A stretch of 64,000 nt of DNA from Taibaiella sp965229095 (GTDB lineage Bacteria > Bacteroidota > Bacteroidia > Chitinophagales > Chitinophagaceae): assembly GCA_965229095.1 (NCBI GenBank), contig OZ245855.1:4898001-4962000 (forward strand). The letters are read 5' to 3'. The position numbers were made by a program, and so were the translations under genes. Every line of letters begins with the position of its first letter. The first letter of the stretch is position 1. Below the pieces are notes generated by a model. It searched no databases, was not told the origin of the DNA, and saw only the letters and a program-made list of their open reading frames with translations. Positions 16,036 to 23,351 of the stretch are shown piece by piece.

Positions 16036-16926
16036 ATGAACAGGCTGGATTTTATTAAAACCATATCGATGATGCCATTAGCCGGAAGTCTCAATAGCTT
16101 GAAAACCCTGGAGCAGTTGACTGCACCTTTGCAGAGCACAGAACCTATGCCCGTCTTCTTCTTCGGACATGGAAGCCCTATGAATGCCATTGAGCTGAAT
16201 GCGTTTTCTCAGGAATGGGAAAAGATCGGCAGGTCGATGCCCAAACCCAATGCGATCCTTTGCATCTCGGCACATTGGCTTACCCGGGGCACTTTTGTAA
16301 CGGCTATGGAAAAGCCCAGGACCATTCATGATTTTGGCGGTTTTCCGCAAGCGCTTTTTGATGTGGAATACCCGGTGCCCGGCAGCCCTTCACTGGCACA
16401 GGAAACGGCCAATTTGATACAGGGTGCTGCGGTAGGCCTGGATGAAGAATGGGGGCTGGACCACGGCTGCTGGAGCGTGGTCAAACATTTGTACCCCAAT
16501 GCCGATGTCCCGGTGGTACAAATGAGTATCGACTATCATCAGCCTGCGCAGTATCACTACGATCTGTCCCGGCAGTTAGCAGCATTAAGAAGAAAAGGGA
16601 TCTTGATTATCGGCAGTGGCAATATGGTGCATAACCTGGGCATGGTTGCCTGGAACAAAATGAATGAACCGAATTATGGCTATGATTGGGCCATTGAAGC
16701 AAATGAGCAAATGAAAAAATGGATCACCGCTTACGATCATAAGCCGCTCATTGATTTCAAGGCGCAGGGGAAAGCTTTTGACCTGGCGATACCTACCCCC
16801 GATCATTATTTTCCTATGCTGTATGCGTTGGCTTTGCAAGGTAGGGGAGAGGAGCTTCGTTTCTTTAACGACCAGGCTGTAATGGGTTCCCTGACCATGA
16901 CATCGTTCCGGATCGGTAAAAGCTAA
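16036..16926 (+). CDS. Extradiol ring-cleavage dioxygenase, DODA type (YgiD-like)
   Basis: Metal-dependent (Zn or Fe) dioxygenase of the class III extradiol, 4,5-DOPA dioxygenase family, 296 residues. Four candidate metal/active-site histidines are visible: His45 in FFGHGSPMN, His80 in ISAHWLT, His199 in GNMVHNLG and His257 in PDHYFPM. Compared with E. coli YgiD (about 260-270 residues) it has an extra N-terminus of some 35 residues (MNRLDFIKTISMMPLAGS), which resembles the atypical export-like leaders seen on many Bacteroidota proteins, but I cannot confirm export. It converges on the Wzi-like gene with only 15 nt between stops. The physiological catechol substrate is unknown. Confidence 0.9.
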   Translation: MNRLDFIKTISMMPLAGSLNSLKTLEQLTAPLQSTEPMPVFFFGHGSPMNAIELNAFSQEWEKIGRSMPKPNAILCISAHWLTRGTFVTAMEKPRTIHDFGGFPQALFDVEYPVPGSPSLAQETANLIQGAAVGLDEEWGLDHGCWSVVKHLYPNADVPVVQMSIDYHQPAQYHYDLSRQLAALRRKGILIIGSGNMVHNLGMVAWNKMNEPNYGYDWAIEANEQMKKWITAYDHKPLIDFKAQGKAFDLAIPTPDHYFPMLYALALQGRGEELRFFNDQAVMGSLTMTSFRIGKS

Positions 16927-16941
16927 GCGTTTGCCTTTGCT

Positions 16942-18645
16942 TTAATACTGTACATATTCCTTCCTGGCGAGGTTCAGTCGCAGCCCGGCCGAGAAGAACA
17001 AGGTGCTTTGTTCCGGCAGGAGGTTGTTCTCCACTTTGTATTTACGATAGGTTCCGCTAAGGTCAAAATACAGGCGCGGCCGCAACTCGTAAGAAGCATT
17101 CAGGCTAAATAATATACAATCGGCCTGCGGTCCATTGATCAGCTTTACCCCATAATCACGGGACCTTTTAGTGTAATCCAGGAAGATGTTGCTGCCGTTA
17201 TTACTACCATTGGAATCAATACCCTGGCGGTAATACATAGCCCTGGCATTAATCGACAGTCCCGGCATAGGCTGGTAACGAATATTGCCGATAACCTCGG
17301 CAAAACCGGCGCCCAAAGGATGAGCCATAGGCTGATTGTAGTGGGTATTGTTGGCAATAGTATTGCCATCAAGATTGCTGTAATGCTGGTAAGTATAAGG
17401 CCTTACCACATTTACTTCGCCTTGCAGGTCGAGATTGCGTATCGTAAAAGCATCAAAGTATTTAGCGCCGAGCTGAATACCCCACTTGTTGGCCCAATAG
17501 CCTTTGCCTGCAAACAGTTCTTTGGACGTAAATTCATTGATCAACACTTGTGAATAAAGGCTGAGGTGCCGTAGCACAAGGGCTTTAAGATTGAAACCCA
17601 GGGAAACCTTATCGGGGCTGCCCATACTGCGTTCTATTGAACGATATAGGATAATGGGATTTAAGTAGCCGAATTCGAAATGATCTCCTCTTGAAAAAGT
17701 CACCGTTTCAAAAAGACCTACATTGAGCCAGCGGGTAACATTAAGGCTGAGGTAATGTGCTGTAGCATATTTATGGCCGCCCATGGCTGGTTCGCCGGCA
17801 AATGATTGCGGTTTCAACACCATGTATAAGTTCTGGTAGTTCAGCTTCCAGATCCGGGTATTGATACGGGCGAAAGCGGCGCCTTCCGCAAAGTCGGAGA
17901 GGAACAGGGAGCGGTAGCCATCGCCTATGAAATGCCGGTCGTATCCTAATGTAAGACTGATATGGTCCCTGATCAAAGGTACATTTACATAACCTCTTAC
18001 CTGTAAGTATTGGTACCCGTTGCCCGACCTGTTGAAATGACCTGTGCCCGGTATAGCGCCCCATTTATTGATCCAGTCATTGGCATAGCTTGGTGGTTCT
18101 TCGTAGTTATTGGCCAGGTAAAAATAAAAACCGACCCAATCCTTTATCCTGCCCCGGAATTCGGCGCCCTGCGTAGTATTTACCAGGAAATTACGGGGCT
18201 GGTCCCTTTCATAAAGGCCCTGGAAACTCAACACAGGGTTGGCAACCAGGAAAAAAACATTCTTGTTGATATTGATAAAATCGGGTTGCTTGCGGTAGAT
18301 AGTGCCGAACAGGTTGTTCCTGGAATTAATAGCGCCGTCGCCATTGGGTGGTATCCATTCGCCGCTTATCGATAAGGCCCTGTTGATATTGTAATAGTCG
18401 ATATTGCTTAATGCCGAGCTATTGGTATTCGACCTTTCCTCCCGCAAAAAAAAGACGGCATCTTTACGGGAAACGGGTTGCGTGTTCAGGAATAATTCAT
18501 TGGAGAGAATACCGGAACGGGTCTCCAGCCGCTCCAGTAAGTGGTATTCGTCAGATCCAGGTTGCAGGTAAGTTTCCTGCGCGGTAGCTAAACCGGAAAT
18601 CAATATTGATACTCCTAAACAGAATAAACGTTTACCCATAATCAA
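16942..18645 (-). CDS. Outer-membrane beta-barrel protein, Wzi/RemB-like
   Basis: Secreted protein of 567 residues with signal peptide KRLFCLGVSILISGLATAQ, then a helical N-terminal part and many alternating aromatic/hydrophobic beta strands typical of a large outer-membrane barrel, ending in the basic KEYVQY tail. The pattern, including YDRHFIGDGYRSLFLSDF, resembles the capsule assembly Wzi family and the Bacteroidota gliding-associated RemB proteins; I cannot choose between these by eye. It may attach or display surface polysaccharide. It follows the FMN reductase gene on the minus strand with a 97-nt gap, and a functional link is doubtful. Confidence 0.65.
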   Translation of the reverse strand: MIMGKRLFCLGVSILISGLATAQETYLQPGSDEYHLLERLETRSGILSNELFLNTQPVSRKDAVFFLREERSNTNSSALSNIDYYNINRALSISGEWIPPNGDGAINSRNNLFGTIYRKQPDFININKNVFFLVANPVLSFQGLYERDQPRNFLVNTTQGAEFRGRIKDWVGFYFYLANNYEEPPSYANDWINKWGAIPGTGHFNRSGNGYQYLQVRGYVNVPLIRDHISLTLGYDRHFIGDGYRSLFLSDFAEGAAFARINTRIWKLNYQNLYMVLKPQSFAGEPAMGGHKYATAHYLSLNVTRWLNVGLFETVTFSRGDHFEFGYLNPIILYRSIERSMGSPDKVSLGFNLKALVLRHLSLYSQVLINEFTSKELFAGKGYWANKWGIQLGAKYFDAFTIRNLDLQGEVNVVRPYTYQHYSNLDGNTIANNTHYNQPMAHPLGAGFAEVIGNIRYQPMPGLSINARAMYYRQGIDSNGSNNGSNIFLDYTKRSRDYGVKLINGPQADCILFSLNASYELRPRLYFDLSGTYRKYKVENNLLPEQSTLFFSAGLRLNLARKEYVQY

Positions 18646-18742
18646 CAGGAAGCTTTATTGCCGGTGCAAATTACAAAAAGGAACAGGAAATCAAGAAGGC
18701 GCCGGCGCTTTAACTTTCGCAGAGAGCGGCAGCCGTCACCGG

Positions 18743-19285
18743 TCAGCCTTTCATTCTTTCGGCAAGCCAAAGAAACTCTGTACAGAAATCGGCTACCTTC
18801 TTATGAAATTCGGGGGCTATCAGTTCGCCCTGTTCATCAAACTTCTTATCGGCCTGGGGTACAATGAGCATAAAAGGCGAGGCCACGCCAAAGAGCGCCG
18901 GTACCAGTTGTAAAAGCTGTTGTGAAGCCCGGATGCCTCCCATGGCCCCATCGGAAGTGGTAACAATACCAAAAGCCTTTCCCTTTTGTTTGGGAAAATG
19001 ATCAAACAGGTTCTTCATGGCCGGGGAATAGCCGCCATTGTATTCAGGGGAGGAAATAACGAAGGCATCTGCTGCAAACATACGTTCGGCAAGCGCCTTG
19101 TGCTCTTCGGGGGCTTTCTCGGGCGAAGTCCACACATTTTGAATAAAGGGCAGCACATGCTGGTTCATTTCGATCAAACCTACTTCATGCTCTCCGAGGG
19201 AACGGAGGTACTGGTGCACATAACGGGCTACCCTGGCATTCAGGCTGGGGTTCCGCGGACTGCCGGCAATAACTTCGATTTTCAT
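18743..19285 (-). CDS. NADPH-dependent FMN reductase family protein
   Basis: Flavodoxin-fold oxidoreductase, 180 residues. The FMN phosphate loop is GSPRNPSLNARV near the N-terminus, the isoalloxazine loop is ISSPEYNGGYSPAMKNLFDHF, and TSDGAMGGIRASQQL follows, all characteristic of the FMN_red (ArsH/WrbA-neighbour) family. It reduces FMN or quinones using NADPH in the cytoplasm. The start ATG complement at 19283-19285 gives the usual N-terminus MKIEVIAGSPR. It lies upstream of the Wzi-like gene in the same direction, divergent from the nucleotidyltransferase operon. One more member of the redox enzymes concentrated at 3-19 kb. Confidence 0.9.
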   Translation of the reverse strand: MKIEVIAGSPRNPSLNARVARYVHQYLRSLGEHEVGLIEMNQHVLPFIQNVWTSPEKAPEEHKALAERMFAADAFVISSPEYNGGYSPAMKNLFDHFPKQKGKAFGIVTTSDGAMGGIRASQQLLQLVPALFGVASPFMLIVPQADKKFDEQGELIAPEFHKKVADFCTEFLWLAERMKG

Positions 19286-19425
19286 AAAACGTGATTTCTG
19301 GTATCTGGCTGCAAGTATAAGCGATTATTTCCTTGTCTGCCCGATTTGTTATAGATTAATTAACCTATATATTTATAAAGGGAAAATGAAATACCTTCGC
19401 GCCGGTTTTTCCATTTGACCTGAAA

Positions 19426-19491
19426 ATGGAGCTATTAATTGTACACCTGTCAAAAAAAGATCCTGAAGACGGACTAGTAAAAAGCTTATGA
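19426..19491 (+). CDS. Possible 21-residue leader peptide (uORF)
   Basis: ATG at 19426 opens a short frame, MELLIVHLSKKDPEDGLVKS plus a final Leu. It stops with TGA at 19489-19491, overlapping the ATG of the nucleotidyltransferase (ATGA). The arrangement mirrors the 4-nt overlap between the next two genes and could couple translation. It may be chance; no homologue is recognised. Confidence 0.3.
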   Translation: MELLIVHLSKKDPEDGLVKSL

Positions 19492-20495
19492 ATATCATTA
19501 TACCTATGGCCGGAATGGGCAAGCGCATGCGCCCGCATACTTTAACCACAGCCAAACCGTTGATCCCCATCGCAGGTAAGCCGGTGGTCCAGCGCCTGGT
19601 AGAAGATATTCTGGCCACAGCCAATGAAAAGGTAGAAGAGATTGCCTTTATTATAGCGCCTCACTTCGGGAAAGCAGTAGAAGATATGTTGCTGGCGGTA
19701 GCCCGCAACCTGGGCGCCGAGGGCAGGATATGCTACCAGGAACAAGCTTTAGGTACGGCACACGCTATCCTTTGTGCCGCCGATAGCCTTAAAGGTAATG
19801 TCTTCATCGCTTTTGCGGATACCTTATTCAAAGCCGATTTTAAGATCGATACGGCAAAGGATGCTATTATCTGGACCCAGAAAGTAGATGATCCTTCTGC
19901 TTTTGGCGTTGTGAAGCTGGATGTCGATGGGCGCATTACCGAGTTCGTGGAAAAACCAAAGACTTTTGTATCCGACCTGGCCATTATTGGGGTGTATTAC
20001 TTTAAAGACGGCGAAAACCTACGCCGGGAAATGCAGTACCTGCTCGATAATAACATTACCGAGAAAGGAGAATACCAGCTTACCACAGCCATGGAGAATA
20101 TGAAAAACAACGGGCTGGCCTTCTATAGCGACCAGGTTGAGGAATGGCTGGACTGTGGCAATAAAGATGCAACAGTATATACCAATCAACGTGTACTGGA
20201 AATCAAGAAGGATAAAGAGCAGTTGGTGGCGGCTTCGGCCAGGCTGGAGCAGGCAACCATTATCACGCCTTGCTTTATAGGTGAACATGTAGTGGTACGC
20301 AATGCGGTTATAGGACCGCACGTATCGCTGGAAGCAGGTGTAGTAGTCGAAAACTCGTTGATTAGCAATAGTATTATACAAGAACAAACGATTGTTAAAA
20401 ATGCCAACATCGCAAACTCTATGTTAGGAAAAAACGTAACTTACAGCAGTAAGGCGGATGAACTTAGCCTTGGAGATTTTTCGGTGGTTTTATGA
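19488..20495 (+). CDS. Sugar-phosphate nucleotidyltransferase with left-handed beta-helix tail
   Basis: Transfers NMP to a sugar 1-phosphate, giving activated sugars for cell-envelope glycans; 335 residues. The N-terminal Rossmann-like domain starts IIPMAGMGKRMRPHT and continues KPLIPIAGKP, the family signature, with FADTLFKAD as the metal-binding DxD-like site and FVEKPKTF as a later conserved motif. The C-terminus from about residue 255 (CFIGEHVVVRNAVIGPHVSLEAG...) shows hexapeptide repeats of a left-handed beta helix. The sugar and nucleotide cannot be read. Its stop overlaps the next ATG by 4 nt (20492-20495). The order nucleotidyltransferase-TPR-DUF4292 is one I associate with Bacteroidota genomes. 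Confidence 0.9.
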   Translation: MNIIIPMAGMGKRMRPHTLTTAKPLIPIAGKPVVQRLVEDILATANEKVEEIAFIIAPHFGKAVEDMLLAVARNLGAEGRICYQEQALGTAHAILCAADSLKGNVFIAFADTLFKADFKIDTAKDAIIWTQKVDDPSAFGVVKLDVDGRITEFVEKPKTFVSDLAIIGVYYFKDGENLRREMQYLLDNNITEKGEYQLTTAMENMKNNGLAFYSDQVEEWLDCGNKDATVYTNQRVLEIKKDKEQLVAASARLEQATIITPCFIGEHVVVRNAVIGPHVSLEAGVVVENSLISNSIIQEQTIVKNANIANSMLGKNVTYSSKADELSLGDFSVVL

Positions 20496-22297
20496 GCGAT
20501 TTAATTTTGAATTCCATTATAGATTCAGGGAAGCCTGGCAGGTTGCAACAACCTGTCAGGTTTTTAATTTTAACGGCGGTGGTTATCTTCGCTGCCTGTA
20601 CTTCGGGGAAAAAGGTAGTGGAAAGTGCAGCGCCTTTACCAGGGCGCGATGCTTATGTATTGCAGGCGGCATCGGTCCGTAAGGATACCGCAGACAATGT
20701 TTTTATGGACGCTGTAAAAGCAAAGATACTGGGCGATAAAGAAGAAGCTTTCCGGAAATATTCTTTGTATGCCGCTGTAAATCCCGGCAATGCAACAGCA
20801 CATTACGAGCTTTCGCGGTTGTGGGTGGAACGGAATAATATGCCCAGAGCGTTGGGTGAGATCCGCATGGCATTGCAGCATGATTCTCTCAATAAATGGA
20901 TGTTGAAACAGTATGCCGACCTGTTGTCTTTCGATGAGCAATATGTAGCGGCGGCCACCATTTATGGAAAAATAGCATCGCGGGAACGGGCACCGGAAGA
21001 GTTCTTAAGCTGGGAGGCAATGTTGTATCAGAAAGCCGGAAGGTACAAGGATGCCCTGGTGGTACTGGATAAGCTGGCGCAGTTTGCCGGGGCCGACGAC
21101 GAGACTGTGATCCTGCAACGGCAGCAGCTCTATCTCAGCATGAATAATGTGGAGGCCGCTGCCGGGGAAGTAAGGAAACTGATGGCCTATTATCCCAGGG
21201 AGTTCCGGTATGCGTTGTTGCTGGCAGAAGTATACGACAACAACAATATGGATGCCAAAGCGGCGGAAGCCTATAGAAAAGCCGAAGCCCTGTTTCCTGC
21301 CGAAGCCCAGGTGCAGTTTGCCATGGTACAATATTATATGAAGAACAAAGACTATGATAAGGTAAGGCACTACATGGAAAGAGCCGTGCTGAACCGTAGC
21401 GTAGATATCGAGGATCGCATCGGTCTGCTGCAATTGCAATACCGCAGTGCCGATTCTGTTTCCCGCAGTATGGCATTTGACCTTTCGCATAAGCTCGTAG
21501 AGCAGGAACCTTCACAAGTAGAAGCGGTTTCTTTATACGGCGATCTGCTGATAGCAGAAGCAAAGCCTGCCGAGGCTTTGGAGCAATATAAAAAAGTGCT
21601 TCGGATCGATTCTTCAAAATTTGCCTACTGGCAGCAGGTGCTTTATTATTGCTCCGTACAGGGACAGAACGATACCCTGGTGGCTTACAGTGAAAGAGCA
21701 GCACGTCTTTTTCCTGAGGAACCTATGATTTACTACCTGGGAGGTATCGGTTATATGCAGCTGAAGAAAAACGATAAAGCAATCGATTTCCTCAGCAGGG
21801 CGGTTCGGTACCAAACCAATGGCAGCAGTAATATATTGTCGGAGATGCTGGTTTCGCTGGGGGATGCTTATAATACGGCAAACCGCTACAGCGCCTCCGA
21901 TAGCTGTTACAAGGCGGCATTGACTTTACAGCCCAATAATGTAACCGCTTTAAATAATTACAGCTATCATTTGTCGTTGCGCGGCGAAAATCTGGAGGAA
22001 GCAGAGCGAATGTCAGCAAAATCACTGAAATTGCGCCCCGATGAAGCTACCTTTATGGATACCTATGGCTGGGTATTATACCGGCAGGGCAAATACAAAG
22101 AAGCCAAAACGTATATTCTTAAAGCCATTGAATCCGGAGCCGAAGCAGACCCTGCTTTATGGGAACACCTGGGAGATATAGAATACAAGCTGGGCAATAA
22201 GGAAGAAGCAGTGGAACATTGGAAAAAAGCCGAGTCTAAAGGGGAAGCATCGGATAGCCTGAAACAAAAAATAAACGAAAAGAAATTGCATGACTAG
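20492..22297 (+). CDS. TPR-repeat lipoprotein
   Basis: 601-residue tetratricopeptide protein, probably periplasmic and lipid-anchored: the hydrophobic stretch FLILTAVVIF ends at a lipobox-like AAC near residue 35. TPR motifs run through the rest, for example AHYELSRLWVERNNMPRALGEI, EALEQYKKVLRIDSSKFAYW and ALNNYSYHLSLRGENLEEAE. TPRs act as protein-interaction scaffolds. The ATG overlaps the preceding stop (ATGA), but residues 1-25 make an unusually long n-region, and a hairpin followed by TTTTT lies within it (20534-20565). A shorter protein starting at TTG 20543, beginning (M)QQPVRFLILT, would give a normal lipoprotein signal. It overlaps DUF4292 by 8 nt. Confidence 0.85.
   Translation: MSDLILNSIIDSGKPGRLQQPVRFLILTAVVIFAACTSGKKVVESAAPLPGRDAYVLQAASVRKDTADNVFMDAVKAKILGDKEEAFRKYSLYAAVNPGNATAHYELSRLWVERNNMPRALGEIRMALQHDSLNKWMLKQYADLLSFDEQYVAAATIYGKIASRERAPEEFLSWEAMLYQKAGRYKDALVVLDKLAQFAGADDETVILQRQQLYLSMNNVEAAAGEVRKLMAYYPREFRYALLLAEVYDNNNMDAKAAEAYRKAEALFPAEAQVQFAMVQYYMKNKDYDKVRHYMERAVLNRSVDIEDRIGLLQLQYRSADSVSRSMAFDLSHKLVEQEPSQVEAVSLYGDLLIAEAKPAEALEQYKKVLRIDSSKFAYWQQVLYYCSVQGQNDTLVAYSERAARLFPEEPMIYYLGGIGYMQLKKNDKAIDFLSRAVRYQTNGSSNILSEMLVSLGDAYNTANRYSASDSCYKAALTLQPNNVTALNNYSYHLSLRGENLEEAERMSAKSLKLRPDEATFMDTYGWVLYRQGKYKEAKTYILKAIESGAEADPALWEHLGDIEYKLGNKEEAVEHWKKAESKGEASDSLKQKINEKKLHD
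20534..20565 (+). terminator. Terminator-like hairpin inside the 5' end of the TPR gene
   Basis: CCTGGCAGGTTG (20534-20545) pairs with CAACCTGTCAGG (20549-20560), one mismatch, 3-nt loop, followed by TTTTT. It has all the parts of an intrinsic terminator yet lies 42 nt inside the annotated reading frame, just after the nucleotidyltransferase stop. Confidence 0.6.
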
Positions 22298-23126
22298 AAA
22301 TAACCTATTCTTTAGCCTTAACAGGAAGAGCAGTACACTGCGTCATATTGGTATCGGGATCGCATCCGTGATAATGCTTACGCTGGGACAAGCTTGTAGC
22401 AGTACCAAGAAAGTAACCACGGTAACAGAGCCTGTAAAGCCGGAAAATCAGGAAAAAAAGCCGGAAGACTACCTGGCCCAAACCATTGCCTGGAGCAGCT
22501 TTAGCGGTAAAGCCGATATGCATTTCGAAAACAAGGATCAGAACCAGGACTTTACCGGGAACCTCAGGATGCATAAAGGCAAAGATATATGGGCTTCGGT
22601 GATCGCCTTGGGGATTGCAGAAGTGGCCAGGGCCTCCATTACTCCCGATAGTTTGCGTGCCATGATAAGGATAGGGAAAAAAGCCTATGCATTATCCTAC
22701 CAGGAGGGCCTGGAGCTGATACAGGCACAAGTGGAATTCCCGGTATTGCAAAACCTTTTCGTCGGCGATCCCCTGATCAACAATGTCCCGGTAAAAAGCG
22801 CAATAAACCAGGACAGCCTTATCACGATTACCGTGGTTAAGGACGATTTTACAGAAGTGCTTACTTACAACAAAAAGACAAGCACATTGCAGGAACTGCA
22901 ATTAAACTCGGATCGGCGGGACTTTAAATGCAATATCCGGTACGAAAAATACGGGCCTATTACAGGCCGGCAGCCCTTTGCTTTTAACCGTTACGTGGTA
23001 ATTAGTAACAAAGGTGAGGAAGTGAAGCTGAACATGGAGTTTAGCAAAGCGGAATTGGATGTACCAGTAGAAACTAACTTCTCCATTCCTGATTCCTACC
23101 AGCGTATGAGCATCAAAAAGAAATAG
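22290..23126 (+). CDS. DUF4292 family lipoprotein
   Basis: 278 residues, annotated in Bacteroidota as DUF4292; function unknown. The N-terminus is long and basic, followed by IGIASVIMLTLGQACSS, a lipobox-like GQAC near residue 36, so an outer-membrane lipoprotein is likely. The body (WSSFSGKADMHFENKDQNQDFTG, later FNRYVVISNKGEEVKLNMEFSKAE) has the strand pattern of the LolA/LolB-like half-barrel fold, with which this family is often compared; that is inference. It overlaps the TPR gene by 8 nt and closes the operon before a large palindrome. Confidence 0.82.
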   Translation: MTRNNLFFSLNRKSSTLRHIGIGIASVIMLTLGQACSSTKKVTTVTEPVKPENQEKKPEDYLAQTIAWSSFSGKADMHFENKDQNQDFTGNLRMHKGKDIWASVIALGIAEVARASITPDSLRAMIRIGKKAYALSYQEGLELIQAQVEFPVLQNLFVGDPLINNVPVKSAINQDSLITITVVKDDFTEVLTYNKKTSTLQELQLNSDRRDFKCNIRYEKYGPITGRQPFAFNRYVVISNKGEEVKLNMEFSKAELDVPVETNFSIPDSYQRMSIKKK

Positions 23127-23135
23127 AAAAGGAAA

Positions 23136-23184
23136 GTGCCATAAGAAAGGAGCTGCTGTTACAGCAGCTCCTTTCTTATGGCAC
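23136..23184 (+). terminator. 49-bp perfect palindrome, probable terminator hairpin
   Basis: Arms 23136-23159 and 23161-23184 are exact 24-bp complements (beginning GTGCCATA, ending TATGGCAC) around a single T. It lies 9 nt after the DUF4292 stop. There is no T tract after it, so the stem itself would block transcription or protect the RNA end. Confidence 0.7.
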
Positions 23185-23351
23185 AACTGCAGCTGCAATT
23201 ATGTAAAACGATGCTCCATGGTTAATTAGTGTTAATAATTGTTAACCAGCTCTGTCGATCCCCCGCATAAAGGGGGATTTTTGCGTCTTCTGCATATAGC
23301 CCACATAGAATAACCTATATTTGTTGCTATATAGTTAAAATTATCCGATAA

